Assembly: GCA_900542235.1 (NCBI GenBank)
Contig: UQNB01000004.1
Location: forward strand, 1-49,048
Length of the DNA: 49,048 nt
Source of the DNA: an uncultured Collinsella sp.
GTDB taxonomy: Bacteria > Actinomycetota > Coriobacteriia > Coriobacteriales > Coriobacteriaceae
Direction of reading: 5' to 3'
Shown: in pieces, positions 26,403-35,053 of the stretch
Position numbering within the stretch: the first letter of the stretch is position 1
How the letters are laid out: each line of letters begins with the position of its first letter
The notes under the pieces: generated by a model
Told to the model about the DNA's origin: nothing
The model's input: the letters and a program-made list of their open reading frames with translations, nothing else
Databases searched by the model: none
Translations under genes and position numbers: made by a program

Positions 26403-26810
26403 TATGTGCCTCCTGTGTCATAGAACGCCTTGCTTTCTGACAGCTTTATATTCGCACAAACACGCGCTTCTGTGCGCGTTTTTGCGTATCTCACCGCTAA
26501 ACGGTCATTTTTATCCCGTAAACGGCGCATCTATACGCATATTCACGCAATCCCACGCACGTAAATGCGCACAAATGCGAACCGGTCATTGCTCAGAGAC
26601 AGGGGCTTATGCTTAGAACTCAAAAGACAGGATGATCCGCTTCGCCTCGTCGCTCATGGCGCGCTGCAGCTCTAAGGACCGTCCCAAACTGCCGACAGAA
26701 AAGGAACGTTCCAAACTGCAGACAGAAAAAGAACGTCCCCAGGCGCCGGCATTTCAAGAGCACTCATTTAAGTCTGTCCCCAATGAGTGGGAGTAATCAG
26801 AGATCCTTTG
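26403..26810. other. Intergenic region with a short tandem repeat and small hairpins
   Basis: Upstream of the oxidoreductase gene, the spacer holds two tandem copies of a 27-bp unit, beginning CGTCCCAAACTGC and CGTTCCAAACTGC, at 26681-26735. An 8-bp stem, CACTCATT with AATGAGTG, lies at 26761-26789 and encloses TGTCCCC. No convincing gene was found. Confidence 0.5.
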
Positions 26811-27046
26811 CGAGGGAGGCCAGACGTGGCCTTCCTCGTTTTTATTCATGGACTTTAGTCCGTGCCGCGCGGCACGCGCGGCATAGAAAGCCACCCGCTC
26901 AGCGGGTGGAGGCCAATTTCCGCTACGCGACAAAAACCTTCCCCCTAGCATGAGGATTGTTTAGGTCATCATACTAGGGGGAGGTGATTGCTGTGGCCCA
27001 GAAAGCCAATAGCCTCGCGTACACGAAATGGCTGTGCAAGTACCGC
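26811..27046 (+). mobile_element. tnpA: Truncated IS200/IS605-family element (left end and start of tnpA)
   Basis: The GTG at 26993 opens a frame reading MAQKANSLAYTKWLCKYRI, the start of IS200-type Y1 transposase TnpA. The match ends near 27046, after about 18 residues, so the catalytic HUH and tyrosine are lost. Upstream are typical IS200 features. A hairpin with TTTTT (26811-26843) can block read-in transcription. Subterminal hairpins include GGACT-TT-AGTCC and CCACCCGC-TCA-GCGGGTGG. CCCCCTAG (26941-26948) pairs with CTAGGGGG (26974-26981), overlapping the ribosome-binding site. The element is dead. No tnpB is present. Confidence 0.8.
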
Positions 27047-27270
27047 ATCGCACCGAGATCAAGCTCATCGCCGCCATCGTCGAGAAGCACCCCGAGGTGC
27101 GCTTTGCCGCGAGCCGCACCTCGGCCCACGCCGACCTCTACGACCGCATGGAGCAGGCCCTGTGCGAGCGCGTGGCCAACGCGGTGGAGGTCGTCCGCTC
27201 CGACATCAGCCCCGCGCTTCTTGTCCGCACCGGTCCAAACCTCGTGGGTGTGGCGGTCCAGGGACTCTAG
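27028..27270 (+). pseudogene. 3' gene fragment, possibly the C terminus of a DegV-family protein
   Basis: After the break in tnpA, a different frame stays open to the stop at 27270. It ends with SPALLVRTGPNLVGVAVQGL, which resembles the C terminus of DegV fatty-acid-binding proteins, but the match is weak and short. The first residues (MAVQVPHR) come from the transposase sequence in another frame, so this is a truncated gene fragment joined by a deletion. No ribosome-binding site of its own is visible. I am unsure of the family. Confidence 0.4.
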
Positions 27271-27304
27271 CGGAGGCGGGGCGTCCTGCCCCAAAAACAA
27301 ATGC

Positions 27305-27354
27305 AAAAGACGAGCACTTCTTGCCGCTCAATTGGCAAGAAGCGCTCGTCTTTT
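27305..27354. terminator. Bidirectional terminator after the ROK kinase gene
   Basis: AAAAGACGAGC (27305-27315) pairs with GCTCGTCTTTT (27344-27354), and the inner CTTCTTGCC/GGCAAGAAG stem extends it to about 20 bp. It ends the PTS-GH172-kinase operon on the minus strand. Confidence 0.93.
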
Positions 27355-27386
27355 CTTAACGCGTTGTATGGCGGAGAGAGCGCAAG

Positions 27387-28271
27387 TTACGCGAGCGCCC
27401 TTCTTGCCAGCTCGGCCGCGCCGAGGATTCCTTGGTCGCCGCCGCAGCCCGGGGCGCAGATGTAGCTCTCCATGTCCTTAAGCTCGGCGGTCTGGATGTA
27501 GCCACCCAGATATTCGAGGGTCTTCTTGCGGACGATGCCGTAGAGCTGCTCCTGGTGCATCACGCCGCCGCCGAGGACGATGCGGCGAGGCGAGTACATG
27601 AGCACGAGGTTCGCACACATCTGCCCCAGATAATCCCCCTCGAGCGCCCACACCTCATCGTTGTCCGCGAGCTCGGCCGCGGGCTTTCCCCAGCGCGCGG
27701 CGATGGCGGGGCCGGAGGCGAGCCCCTCGAGACAGCTCGCGTGGCTCGGGCAGACGCAGCGTCCCTCCTCGGTGGGACGGGTCCTTACCAGCATGTGACC
27801 GGCCTCGGGGTGCAGCATGCCGTGAAGGAGTCTGCCCGCGCACATGACGCCCGCGCCCACGCCGGTGCCGATGGTCACGTAGACGGCGTCCTCGAGCCCC
27901 TTGCAGCAGCCGAAGACCACTTCGCCGAGGCAGGCAACGTTCACGTCCGTGTCGTAGGCCACCGGAATCCCGAGGGCGTCGGCGAACGCGGCGCGAAGAC
28001 CATGGCCTCGCCACGCGAGCTTGGGCGTCTGGAGGATGGAGCCGTAGCGCTCGTCGTTGGGGTTGACGCAGGTCGGGCCGAAGGCGCCGATGCCCAACGC
28101 GTCCACATCGCGGGCGGTGAACCACTCGATCATCTGCGGGACGGTCTCGGCGGGCGTAAGCGTCGGGGTCTCCATACGGTCGAGGACCTCGCCGTCGCCG
28201 GACACCACGGCACAGACCATCTTGGTCCCGCCGGCTTCGAGGGCGCCGAGCCTCATTTGCTTTTCGCTCAT
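27387..28271 (-). CDS. ROK family sugar kinase, fructokinase-like
   Basis: This 294-residue kinase of the ROK family phosphorylates a hexose with ATP. The N-terminal phosphate loop is LGALEAGGTKMVCA, the form typical of bacterial fructokinases of the GmuE/YdhR group. The catalytic aspartate lies in YDTDVNVACLGE and the glycine-rich region in VTIGTGVGAG. The zinc-binding ROK motif is present as GH followed by CVCPSHASCLEGLASGPAI. The start has AAGGAGGA upstream. It is the last gene of the PTS operon. A kinase beside a PTS suggests that the glycosidase releases one unphosphorylated sugar, probably fructose, which this enzyme phosphorylates; that is inference. Confidence 0.9.
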   Translation of the reverse strand: MSEKQMRLGALEAGGTKMVCAVVSGDGEVLDRMETPTLTPAETVPQMIEWFTARDVDALGIGAFGPTCVNPNDERYGSILQTPKLAWRGHGLRAAFADALGIPVAYDTDVNVACLGEVVFGCCKGLEDAVYVTIGTGVGAGVMCAGRLLHGMLHPEAGHMLVRTRPTEEGRCVCPSHASCLEGLASGPAIAARWGKPAAELADNDEVWALEGDYLGQMCANLVLMYSPRRIVLGGGVMHQEQLYGIVRKKTLEYLGGYIQTAELKDMESYICAPGCGGDQGILGAAELARRALA

Positions 28272-28350
28272 GTGATCCTCCTTACAAAGGGACGCCCGCA
28301 GTCATGGTCAACCGCGGGCGCCCATAACGTTGGCTTGTTTCGAGGCGACC

Positions 28351-29475
28351 CTACCTGGGCACGCGGTCCTGCCTTGCGGCAAACGGGGCGAGCACGGCGT
28401 GCGGCTCGCTTTGGTACCAGTAGGCGACGGTGGAGATGTCGTCCTCGCGCTCGTAGAGCTTGATGTCGTCGTTGCCGAGGTCCTGGAACGTCACGCGCAG
28501 GTCCTCCTTGAACGAGATCGGGTCGGGAAGGTGCCACCTGTAGAGGCCGTGCCTGGGCAGCGCGTCGTCGTTAGTCGCGAGCATCGGATTCGGGTTCGGC
28601 TTGCCCGCGCTGAAGCGGTCGCGCGTGGCGTCGCGCGTCGAGCGGTACGGGTAGCCGGCGAACAACGTGTTGAAGCACTGCGCCTCGGGCAGCGCGTGGG
28701 GCGGCCTGTCGAGGAAGGCCCAGGCACCGCCGAAGTAGTCCTCGGCTCCCGTCGAGGTGACCGTGGGGAACTCCTCGTCGCCGTCGAGGAAGAACTTCAT
28801 CTCGCCCTCGCCCCACCAATAGCGCTCCAGGGCGCACAGGGCCATGTAGGTGCCGACGTAGTAGCCCTTGCCGCGCACGCCGTCGAGCACGGTGTAGTCG
28901 ACGCCCCTGCGGGTGCTGCGCTCGCGGTTAAAGCGGGCGTGGAAGTACATGGCGTCGTCCGGCACGTCGGTGAGCGCGTAGTTGAACGTGTAGAAGATGT
29001 ACTTAATGAACCCGGGGTGCTCGCTCGTAAGCGTGACCTTGGCGTGCTTCCTGAAGGGCATCTCGAAGTAGCAGTTCATGCCGCCCGTCGGGTTCACGCA
29101 GATGGGCATCGAGTTGACGATGGCGCGCTCACCGAAGCCGTTGCAGAAGAAGTCGCCGACAGGGCACTCGACCGAGGGGGTCTCCTCGTCGTCCCAGTAG
29201 AAGCGCAGCACGAGGTCACGCATGACGAAGCTGCCGGCGGCGGTCTTGTCGGGGACGGTCATCCAGATGTGGCGGATGATGCCGGGGCCCTCGATGTCCG
29301 CGAGCGTGATGGTCTCGCCGGACTCAAGGGGCACGCAGCACGAGCCCTTGCGGCCGACGCCGAGGTGGCTGGCCGACATGGCGGCGCGGCCCTTCTCGCC
29401 CGTGATGTTCTCGGGGGTGATGGCGCGGCTTTCCTCACCGCCGTGCATCCACACGTCCTTAAGGAACTCTCTCAT
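28351..29475 (-). CDS. GH172 (former DUF2961) glycoside hydrolase
   Basis: The 374-residue protein belongs to the DUF2961 family, now glycoside hydrolase family 172. Characterised members act on alpha-D-fructofuranosides (including difructose dianhydride I) or D-arabinofuranosides. The conserved region reads EGEMKFFLDGDEEFPTVTS then TGAEDYFGGAW. The glutamates near residues 225 and 245 are the likely catalytic pair by their place in these motifs. No signal peptide is seen, so the enzyme acts in the cytoplasm on imported sugar. It lies 12 bp after the EIIA gene with a GAGGAGGT site, and is followed by a fructokinase-like ROK kinase. Context favours a fructose-containing substrate over arabinofuranosides. 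Confidence 0.87.
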   Translation of the reverse strand: MREFLKDVWMHGGEESRAITPENITGEKGRAAMSASHLGVGRKGSCCVPLESGETITLADIEGPGIIRHIWMTVPDKTAAGSFVMRDLVLRFYWDDEETPSVECPVGDFFCNGFGERAIVNSMPICVNPTGGMNCYFEMPFRKHAKVTLTSEHPGFIKYIFYTFNYALTDVPDDAMYFHARFNRERSTRRGVDYTVLDGVRGKGYYVGTYMALCALERYWWGEGEMKFFLDGDEEFPTVTSTGAEDYFGGAWAFLDRPPHALPEAQCFNTLFAGYPYRSTRDATRDRFSAGKPNPNPMLATNDDALPRHGLYRWHLPDPISFKEDLRVTFQDLGNDDIKLYEREDDISTVAYWYQSEPHAVLAPFAARQDRVPR

Positions 29476-29487
29476 CGTCGACCTCCT

Positions 29488-29886
29488 CTATTCGTCGTCG
29501 TCGCACTCGGCGGAACTGGCACCGTTCACGTAGATGATCTGCTGGCGCGCCTCGTTGACGAGGGCGTCGAAGTCGAGTTTCTCGTCGGGGCGCGCGAGCG
29601 CGACCGTCATGGCGAGCGGGAGGTTGACACCCGCGATCACGTGGATCCGGTCGGAGGCGAAGCGGGAAAAGCGCTGGTTCACGCTGCCGCCGTACGCGTC
29701 GGTGAGGACGACGACCTCGTCAGTGCCCGAAAGAGCCGCCTCGACCGCCGCGTCGAGCCCCTCGCCGTTGTCGTTCACGTAGGCGCACACGGCGTTGACG
29801 GCGTCGCCCTTACCCGTAAGGAACTCGAGGGTGTCCTTGAAGCCCTGGGCGAGAAGGGAATGGCTCGCCACAACTATCTTTCTCAT
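29488..29886 (-). CDS. PTS mannose-family EIIA component
   Basis: This 132-residue cytoplasmic protein takes phosphate from HPr on a histidine near the N terminus, in VVASHSLLAQG (about H9), and passes it to EIIB. The domain is the mannose-fructose-sorbose family EIIA fold and includes VVVLTDAYGGSVNQRF. It is a separate polypeptide, as in the LevD type, not fused to EIIB. It follows EIID by 26 bp in the operon, which is an unusual place, since EIIA is often first. The acidic tail ECDDDE is not conserved in the family. Confidence 0.92.
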   Translation of the reverse strand: MRKIVVASHSLLAQGFKDTLEFLTGKGDAVNAVCAYVNDNGEGLDAAVEAALSGTDEVVVLTDAYGGSVNQRFSRFASDRIHVIAGVNLPLAMTVALARPDEKLDFDALVNEARQQIIYVNGASSAECDDDE

Positions 29887-29912
29887 TGATTCACCAATCT
29901 CTTGGGTCGAAG

Positions 29913-30746
29913 CTAGGCGAGGATGCCGGCGGCGGAGGCGACCATCGCGAGGACGATCACCACGAGGATGAGGGCCGTCATGCTCGCGTTCTTCTTGGTA
30001 AGAAGGTAATACGCGCTTCCCGTGATGGCGGCGGGGATCATGGCAGGCAGGATCTTGTCGAGCAGCGGCTGAATCTCCATCGCGACGTCGCCGAAGCTGA
30101 AGCTAATCGGGCAGGTGACGCCGATGACCGAGGCGATGAGGCAGCCGACCACGGTGAGGCCGAGCACGGAGGCGGCGGCAGTGAGGTTGGGAAGCTTCTC
30201 GCTGAAGTCGGTGACGAGCTTCACGCCCTGCTTGTAGCCGAACTCGAGGGCGTGCATGCGGACCCAGAAGATGGCCAGGATGAGCGCGAACCAGATGCCG
30301 GCTCCCACGGGGTTGCCCTCGATGGCCATGTAGGCGGCGATGGAGCCCATGATGGTCGGGATCATGGTCATGAGCAGGGAGTCGCCGACGCCGGCGAGCG
30401 GTCCCATGGTGCCGATCTTCAGGTCTTGGACGGCGTCCGCCGCCGCTAGGCCGTCGCGCTCCTCCATGGCCACGCAGGCGCCAAGGATGATGGCGGCGAG
30501 CCAAGGCTGGGTGTTGTAGTAGCGGAAGTGGTTGTTGAGCGCTTGCTTATAGTCCTCGTCGTTCGTGTAGATCTTCCTCAGGACCGGCGAGAGGGCGTAG
30601 GCGACTGAGGCGCCCTGCTGGGTCTGGTAGTTGAAGGTGCACACGCTCATGAGCCAGCGCCAGTTCGCGTTGCGCAGGTCCTTCTTGGTGACCTTGTAGC
30701 CGGAGGGCTTGCCCTCGGCGACGGCGGTGATGTTCTCGTTTTCCAT
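29913..30746 (-). CDS. PTS mannose-family EIID component
   Basis: EIID, 277 residues, is one of two membrane subunits of mannose-type PTS permeases. It starts with a cytoplasmic region containing the family sequence TKKDLRNANWRWLMSVCTFNYQ and later shows IGTMGPLAGVGDSLLMTM, the conserved EIID signature. One cluster of hydrophobic helices fills the C-terminal half and ends in a C-terminal membrane anchor. It lies 2 bp after EIIC, so the two are translationally coupled. The match to the family is unambiguous; sugar specificity is not readable. Confidence 0.95.
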   Translation of the reverse strand: MENENITAVAEGKPSGYKVTKKDLRNANWRWLMSVCTFNYQTQQGASVAYALSPVLRKIYTNDEDYKQALNNHFRYYNTQPWLAAIILGACVAMEERDGLAAADAVQDLKIGTMGPLAGVGDSLLMTMIPTIMGSIAAYMAIEGNPVGAGIWFALILAIFWVRMHALEFGYKQGVKLVTDFSEKLPNLTAAASVLGLTVVGCLIASVIGVTCPISFSFGDVAMEIQPLLDKILPAMIPAAITGSAYYLLTKKNASMTALILVVIVLAMVASAAGILA

Positions 30747-30748
30747 GG

Positions 30749-31534
30749 TTACTCATCCTCTCCGATGAAGGCGTCTGCGGAAGCGTGGGCGGCGAGCTCG
30801 GTGTCCCTCTCGGCACGCTGGTAGAACGCAATCGCGAGGGCAACGCCGACGATGGCGGCGCCGATGATGGGCACGTTCAGGAAGGCCGAGAGGAAGAAGC
30901 CGGCGAGCAGGTACTGGAAGTACTTGGCGGTTGGCATGTAGCGGAGCAGCATGGCGATACCGACGGCCGGGAGCATCTTGCCAGCGAGGGTGAGGCCGGA
31001 GAGGAACCACTGGGGCATGACCTCGAGGAGCCAGTTGACGGCGGGCTGGCCGAGCGTCACGGAGACAAAGACGGGCAGGGCGGCGCACAGGCCGAAGAGC
31101 GCGGGGCAGACCCACAGGATGGCGTTCATCTGATTGAACTTACCCTCGTTGCAGAACTTCTGGGACTTCTCGACGACAAAGCCGTTGAGGATCTTGGCGA
31201 CGACGTCGAGCTGGATGCCGAGCATGCCGACCGGCAGGCCGATGGCGAGGCCCGTGTCGGAGCCCAGGGTCACGCCGTAGGCGGTGGCGATGATGGCCAT
31301 CGTGCCGTAGTCGGGAATGGAGGAGCCGCCGAAGCCCGCGACGCCGAGCTGCATGAGCTGAATGGTGCCGCCGATGACAAGGCCGGTCTTCCAGTCGCCC
31401 ATGACGACTCCGGTGATGAGGCCCCAGAAAACGGCGTAATTGACGAAGATCATCGGGATGCCGTAGTAGTCCACGTGCTTGATGAAGGCCAGCAGGGTCA
31501 AAAGGACGACCTGCAGGATAGTGAAGTTGACCAT
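30749..31534 (-). CDS. PTS mannose-family EIIC component
   Basis: EIIC, 261 residues, forms the sugar-conducting membrane channel with EIID. Several hydrophobic segments are visible, with the family pattern GTIQLMQLGVAGFGGSSIPD and GLPVGMLGIQLDVVAK in the N-terminal half. A GGGGGA site precedes the ATG. It lies 9 bp after EIIB and 2 bp before EIID. The acidic C-terminal tail ADAFIGEDE is cytoplasmic. Specificity is inferred only from the GH172 and fructokinase neighbours. Confidence 0.94.
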   Translation of the reverse strand: MVNFTILQVVLLTLLAFIKHVDYYGIPMIFVNYAVFWGLITGVVMGDWKTGLVIGGTIQLMQLGVAGFGGSSIPDYGTMAIIATAYGVTLGSDTGLAIGLPVGMLGIQLDVVAKILNGFVVEKSQKFCNEGKFNQMNAILWVCPALFGLCAALPVFVSVTLGQPAVNWLLEVMPQWFLSGLTLAGKMLPAVGIAMLLRYMPTAKYFQYLLAGFFLSAFLNVPIIGAAIVGVALAIAFYQRAERDTELAAHASADAFIGEDE

Positions 31535-31543
31535 ATTTCCCCC

Positions 31544-32017
31544 TTAGATGAGGTCTGCGACGGAGACGGGCTTGTCGGCGGGCACGAACTGGGCCGTCAC
31601 CTTGACGCCACGGGCGATGAGCGCCTTGTAGCTCTGGACGTTCTCGGCGGAGGCGTAGGCGCGCTGGGTGAGCTGGATGCCGTCCTCCTTGACGAGCGAG
31701 CCGCCGACGACCAGCGACGGGAGCTCGACGCCCGACTCGACCAGGCGAAGCATCGTCTCGGGCTCCTTGGCGATGACGAAGACCTTCTCGCGGTCGTACT
31801 TGCCCGCGGCGAAGTTCTTGAGCGCGGTCTGCTCGGAGATGATCGAAACGGCCATGCCCGCGGGGCGCGCCATCCTCATGGTGGACTTCAGGACCTCGTC
31901 GCCGGCGACCTTGTCGTCGATGACCATGACTCGGGTCGCGCCCGACACCGGGGCCCACTGCGTCACGATGATGCCGTGAAGCAGGCGATTGTCGATTCGT
32001 GCCATAACAACACTCAT
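31544..32017 (-). CDS. PTS mannose-family EIIB component
   Basis: EIIB, 157 residues, carries phosphate from EIIA to the incoming sugar. The phosphorylated histidine lies in RIDNRLLHGIIVTQW (about H15). I chose the ATG at 32017, which has AGGAGC 5 nt upstream and gives MSVVMARIDNRLLHG; the frame is open upstream to 32086 without a better site. It is the first PTS gene after the LevR-like regulator, with a 123-nt gap that may hold the operon's own promoter. No sigma-54 type -24/-12 sequence was seen in that gap. Confidence 0.93.
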   Translation of the reverse strand: MSVVMARIDNRLLHGIIVTQWAPVSGATRVMVIDDKVAGDEVLKSTMRMARPAGMAVSIISEQTALKNFAAGKYDREKVFVIAKEPETMLRLVESGVELPSLVVGGSLVKEDGIQLTQRAYASAENVQSYKALIARGVKVTAQFVPADKPVSVADLI

Positions 32018-32140
32018 GTTTGCTCCTATCAAATGAAGTTTTGCGTTCGGTACTGCCTCGGCGCTATCCGGATTCGCGCCGGGCAAGGGGTTATCGGATT
32101 ATTGAGGACGCGCGGTCAGCTTGCGGCGGCGCGGGGAAGG

Positions 32141-34882
32141 TCACTCGTCGAGCAGGAGGTCCGAGGAGCCGAGGCGCTCTTCTCGCGCCGGGGCGGCGCT
32201 CACGCTTATGTAGTCGAAGACATATGCGATCTCGCTTACGGGAACCTCTACGCGATAGCGCGTCGAGATGCTCGAGAAGCTCTGCCTGAAGGACTCGATG
32301 AAATCGGCGCGTTCCTCCTCGAAGCGGTCCTGGCCAACGTAGGTCTCAATGGGGTTTCTGGTAACAAGGCGCTCGACGAGACAGCAGAGGTGAACGTAGA
32401 GCCCAATGATGGCGTTGCTGCCGATCTTCTCGCCTGTCCTGCGCTGAAGCTCGTGCACGGCGCTCTCGATCTCATGGAATAGCCGCTCCGGGTCGAGGAT
32501 GGTGATGGAGCGGATGACGTTCTGCAGCGTCATGTTCGAGAGCAGCTTCTCGTGGAAAGAAGAGAGCTCGGAAGCGTCAAGCCACCTGCCGAACACGGCA
32601 TCAACCTTAGAGGCGGACGCCGTCGACATGATGTCCTCGAGGGCGACGAAGGGGACGGAGGCGACCCCGGGGTCTCCCGTGCCGATGACGGCGCAGACGC
32701 GGTGCTCGGAGAAAACGGCGTCGTTCGACCCGTTCGCGACGAGCTGCTTGAAGGGCCTCGTGAGCAGGCGCGCGCCTATGGTGCGCGGGAGGCTCTGCGA
32801 GACGAGCTGGCGTATCCTCTCCGCGGCGTCGACCCCGGACTCGGAGCAGAAGACGATGGCGTCCTCACGGTTGACGCGCTCGATCACCTTGCAGTGCGTC
32901 ACGCACGCGGCGGTCGCATCGCCAAGAACCTCGGCGATGGACTTGCCGCCGAGCAGCCCGACCCCGATCTCGAGCGCAAGACCGGTAGAGACGTTGTTCA
33001 CCACGCCGATAGTGGAGTCGGTAACGTTCTCGAGGGCCTTATAGGCCTCCTCCAAGGAGCCCATGTCGACGAGGAACACGACCCCGGTGCAGTAGGAATG
33101 GCGGTCGACGAGGCGCTGGAGCGGACCGACGATGTCCTTCAGCTGCTGGTCGTAGGGCATGTCGACAGCCTCGTACACATGCATGCCGAGCATACGGTTC
33201 GCCGCGTCGGCGATGCTCGTCGCCGTTGAGTAGCCGTGGGACAAGATGACGCAGAGCGTCCGAAGGGCCTTCGCATCGCGAGACTCCGATGCGACGCACA
33301 GCGTCAGAAGCGTCTTCGTGAAGTGATCGAGCGAGATTCCCAGCGCCCCTTCCACGTCTGCGGCGACCTGATCGGAGACACTCGAGGCAAACGGCAATTC
33401 GGAGGTCACGGCACCGAGGAGATGGGAGATTTGCTCCGCACAGGCAGACTTTCGCTTAGCCAGGCCGATACCCGGCCACAACTGCAGGCAAATCTCCTGG
33501 GCCAGTAGAAAAGCGACCTTCCTCGAAAGCTCGATGCCATAAGAAGAGCCTGCGTCGGCAAGGACCGCGCCCACGACGCGCTCGAAGGCGCGCGACCTCG
33601 AGGAGGCGACGCCGTGGTCGAAGATCAAGTGATCCTCAACGCCGCGCACAGCGGAGACAGCTTGCGAGACAAGCTCGGAGACAGAGAGCTCCCCGGCGCA
33701 GAATCGCTCATCGAGGGAGCACAGGGCATCGAGCGCCTGCTCGACCGGCCCTGTGCTCTCGGCGGCATCCAGAGACGCGTCGATCAGAACGCCATCGTCG
33801 GGCTGTTGATCGATCTGCGCGGAGGAGAGGAGCCCGCTGGGAAGAAGATACGGGCGAACGACGACGTAGTCGCCCTCGCGATTGAGGAACGCTTTGGCGC
33901 AGCAGTTCGTCACGCAGGCGCGCAAGCCGGCGATGTTATCGGAAAAGTCCGCGTTCACGAGGCAACGGTATGCGCCGCGGCTGATCTTCACATCAGAACC
34001 GATTCGGCACCCCTCGCTGCGCAGGAAGCTCAAGATGAGATCCTCGCGCTCCTCGGGGGTCCGCTCCTTGAGTGAGGGGACGCGGGCACAGATGGGCATT
34101 TTGCTGTAGGCCGAGGAAACCTTCAGGTCATCGGCGGAAAGCGTCGTCGAAAGAACGAGGCGAGCGCGCGGCGCATCCTGGGAGGCATCGAGCCCGAGGG
34201 CCGTCGCAAGGCAGTGCTCCATCGCAGAGGGAGAGAGTGCCTCGATGCCGTTGACAAAGACCACACCCCCGCGCGCTTTCGCGATCGACTCGTCAAGAAG
34301 CCCGTTGAACGAGGCGGCGTCCGGGACCCCGGCGCAGTCGATGCGCACATAGGAGGAGTCGCGGGACAGCAAGCCCTGGTTCTTGCCGTACTCGTACACA
34401 AGGCGAGAAAGGAAAGACTTACCGACACCCACGCCGCCGCTCAAGAGGATGGGCAGGCCAAACGGAGGGTACTGAACCGCAGCCTTGCACTGCTCGACAA
34501 CGGAGCTGAGGCTCATGTCGAAGCCCACGGCACGCGCGAAGTCGCGGTGATCGGCGATTCCCGTCGCCTGGATGAGGTCGGCGAGCGAGGCGTACTCGCT
34601 TGCAGAGAGCTTTACCTGAAAACGCTTCTGGAACGCGCGGCGATGAAAATAACGGACAGGCCTGCCCGCCACCTTAACCACAAGACCGGCGCGAACAAGG
34701 TCGTTGAGGTACTGGCTCGCCAGGCTCCTGGAGATGATGAGCGTCTCGGCGATGTCGGAGGTGGACAGACGGGCAAGGTCGTCGAGCGAGACGGCAGAGG
34801 TGAGGGCCTCGAGATGCTCGAGAATCCTGTCCCTCATGTCGACGGGTTTCTTTGCCAAGCTGTCCTGTGTGGTCTTGTCCAT
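32141..34882 (-). CDS. LevR-like PRD-containing transcriptional regulator with degenerate AAA+ domain
   Basis: The 913-residue protein has the LevR layout: N-terminal winged helix (about 15-85), AAA+ domain (about 125-345), PRD1 (about 400-510), mannose-type EIIA-like domain (about 540-650, with H549 in VILSHG), an EIIB-like segment (about 670-760) and PRD2 (about 790-895, with H831 in YVHLCC). Walker A is intact (GGVGVGKS, 149-156). The Walker B region reads GGVVFVNGIEAL, with NG where DE is expected, and no GAFTGA loop is present. It therefore probably does not drive sigma-54 polymerase, in keeping with the absence of sigma-54 from Actinobacteria. PTS-dependent phosphorylation of the histidines likely tunes it. 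GAGGAGGT precedes the ATG. Confidence 0.88.
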   Translation of the reverse strand: MDKTTQDSLAKKPVDMRDRILEHLEALTSAVSLDDLARLSTSDIAETLIISRSLASQYLNDLVRAGLVVKVAGRPVRYFHRRAFQKRFQVKLSASEYASLADLIQATGIADHRDFARAVGFDMSLSSVVEQCKAAVQYPPFGLPILLSGGVGVGKSFLSRLVYEYGKNQGLLSRDSSYVRIDCAGVPDAASFNGLLDESIAKARGGVVFVNGIEALSPSAMEHCLATALGLDASQDAPRARLVLSTTLSADDLKVSSAYSKMPICARVPSLKERTPEEREDLILSFLRSEGCRIGSDVKISRGAYRCLVNADFSDNIAGLRACVTNCCAKAFLNREGDYVVVRPYLLPSGLLSSAQIDQQPDDGVLIDASLDAAESTGPVEQALDALCSLDERFCAGELSVSELVSQAVSAVRGVEDHLIFDHGVASSRSRAFERVVGAVLADAGSSYGIELSRKVAFLLAQEICLQLWPGIGLAKRKSACAEQISHLLGAVTSELPFASSVSDQVAADVEGALGISLDHFTKTLLTLCVASESRDAKALRTLCVILSHGYSTATSIADAANRMLGMHVYEAVDMPYDQQLKDIVGPLQRLVDRHSYCTGVVFLVDMGSLEEAYKALENVTDSTIGVVNNVSTGLALEIGVGLLGGKSIAEVLGDATAACVTHCKVIERVNREDAIVFCSESGVDAAERIRQLVSQSLPRTIGARLLTRPFKQLVANGSNDAVFSEHRVCAVIGTGDPGVASVPFVALEDIMSTASASKVDAVFGRWLDASELSSFHEKLLSNMTLQNVIRSITILDPERLFHEIESAVHELQRRTGEKIGSNAIIGLYVHLCCLVERLVTRNPIETYVGQDRFEEERADFIESFRQSFSSISTRYRVEVPVSEIAYVFDYISVSAAPAREERLGSSDLLLDE

Positions 34883-35053
34883 GACTTCTTACCTCCTCGT
34901 ACAAGGAGTATAAGGGGAGAACAGAGAACGGAAGGGGGCGCGTGGGGGAATCAACAGCTCCGAGGAAAAGTCCACCACTTGAGGGGCAGAAAACAACGGC
35001 CATTGAACATTCAGGGCCGACGCTCAACACTTCGGCTCGACACTTCACTTTGG

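Noticed and set aside
32018..32140. Sigma-54 promoter ahead of the PTS genes
   Set aside because: No TGGCAC-N5-TTGC-type element was found, and sigma-54 is not known from Actinobacteria.
28330..32482. Long plus-strand frames opposite the GH172, PTS and regulator genes
   Set aside because: Antisense shadows of well-supported genes.
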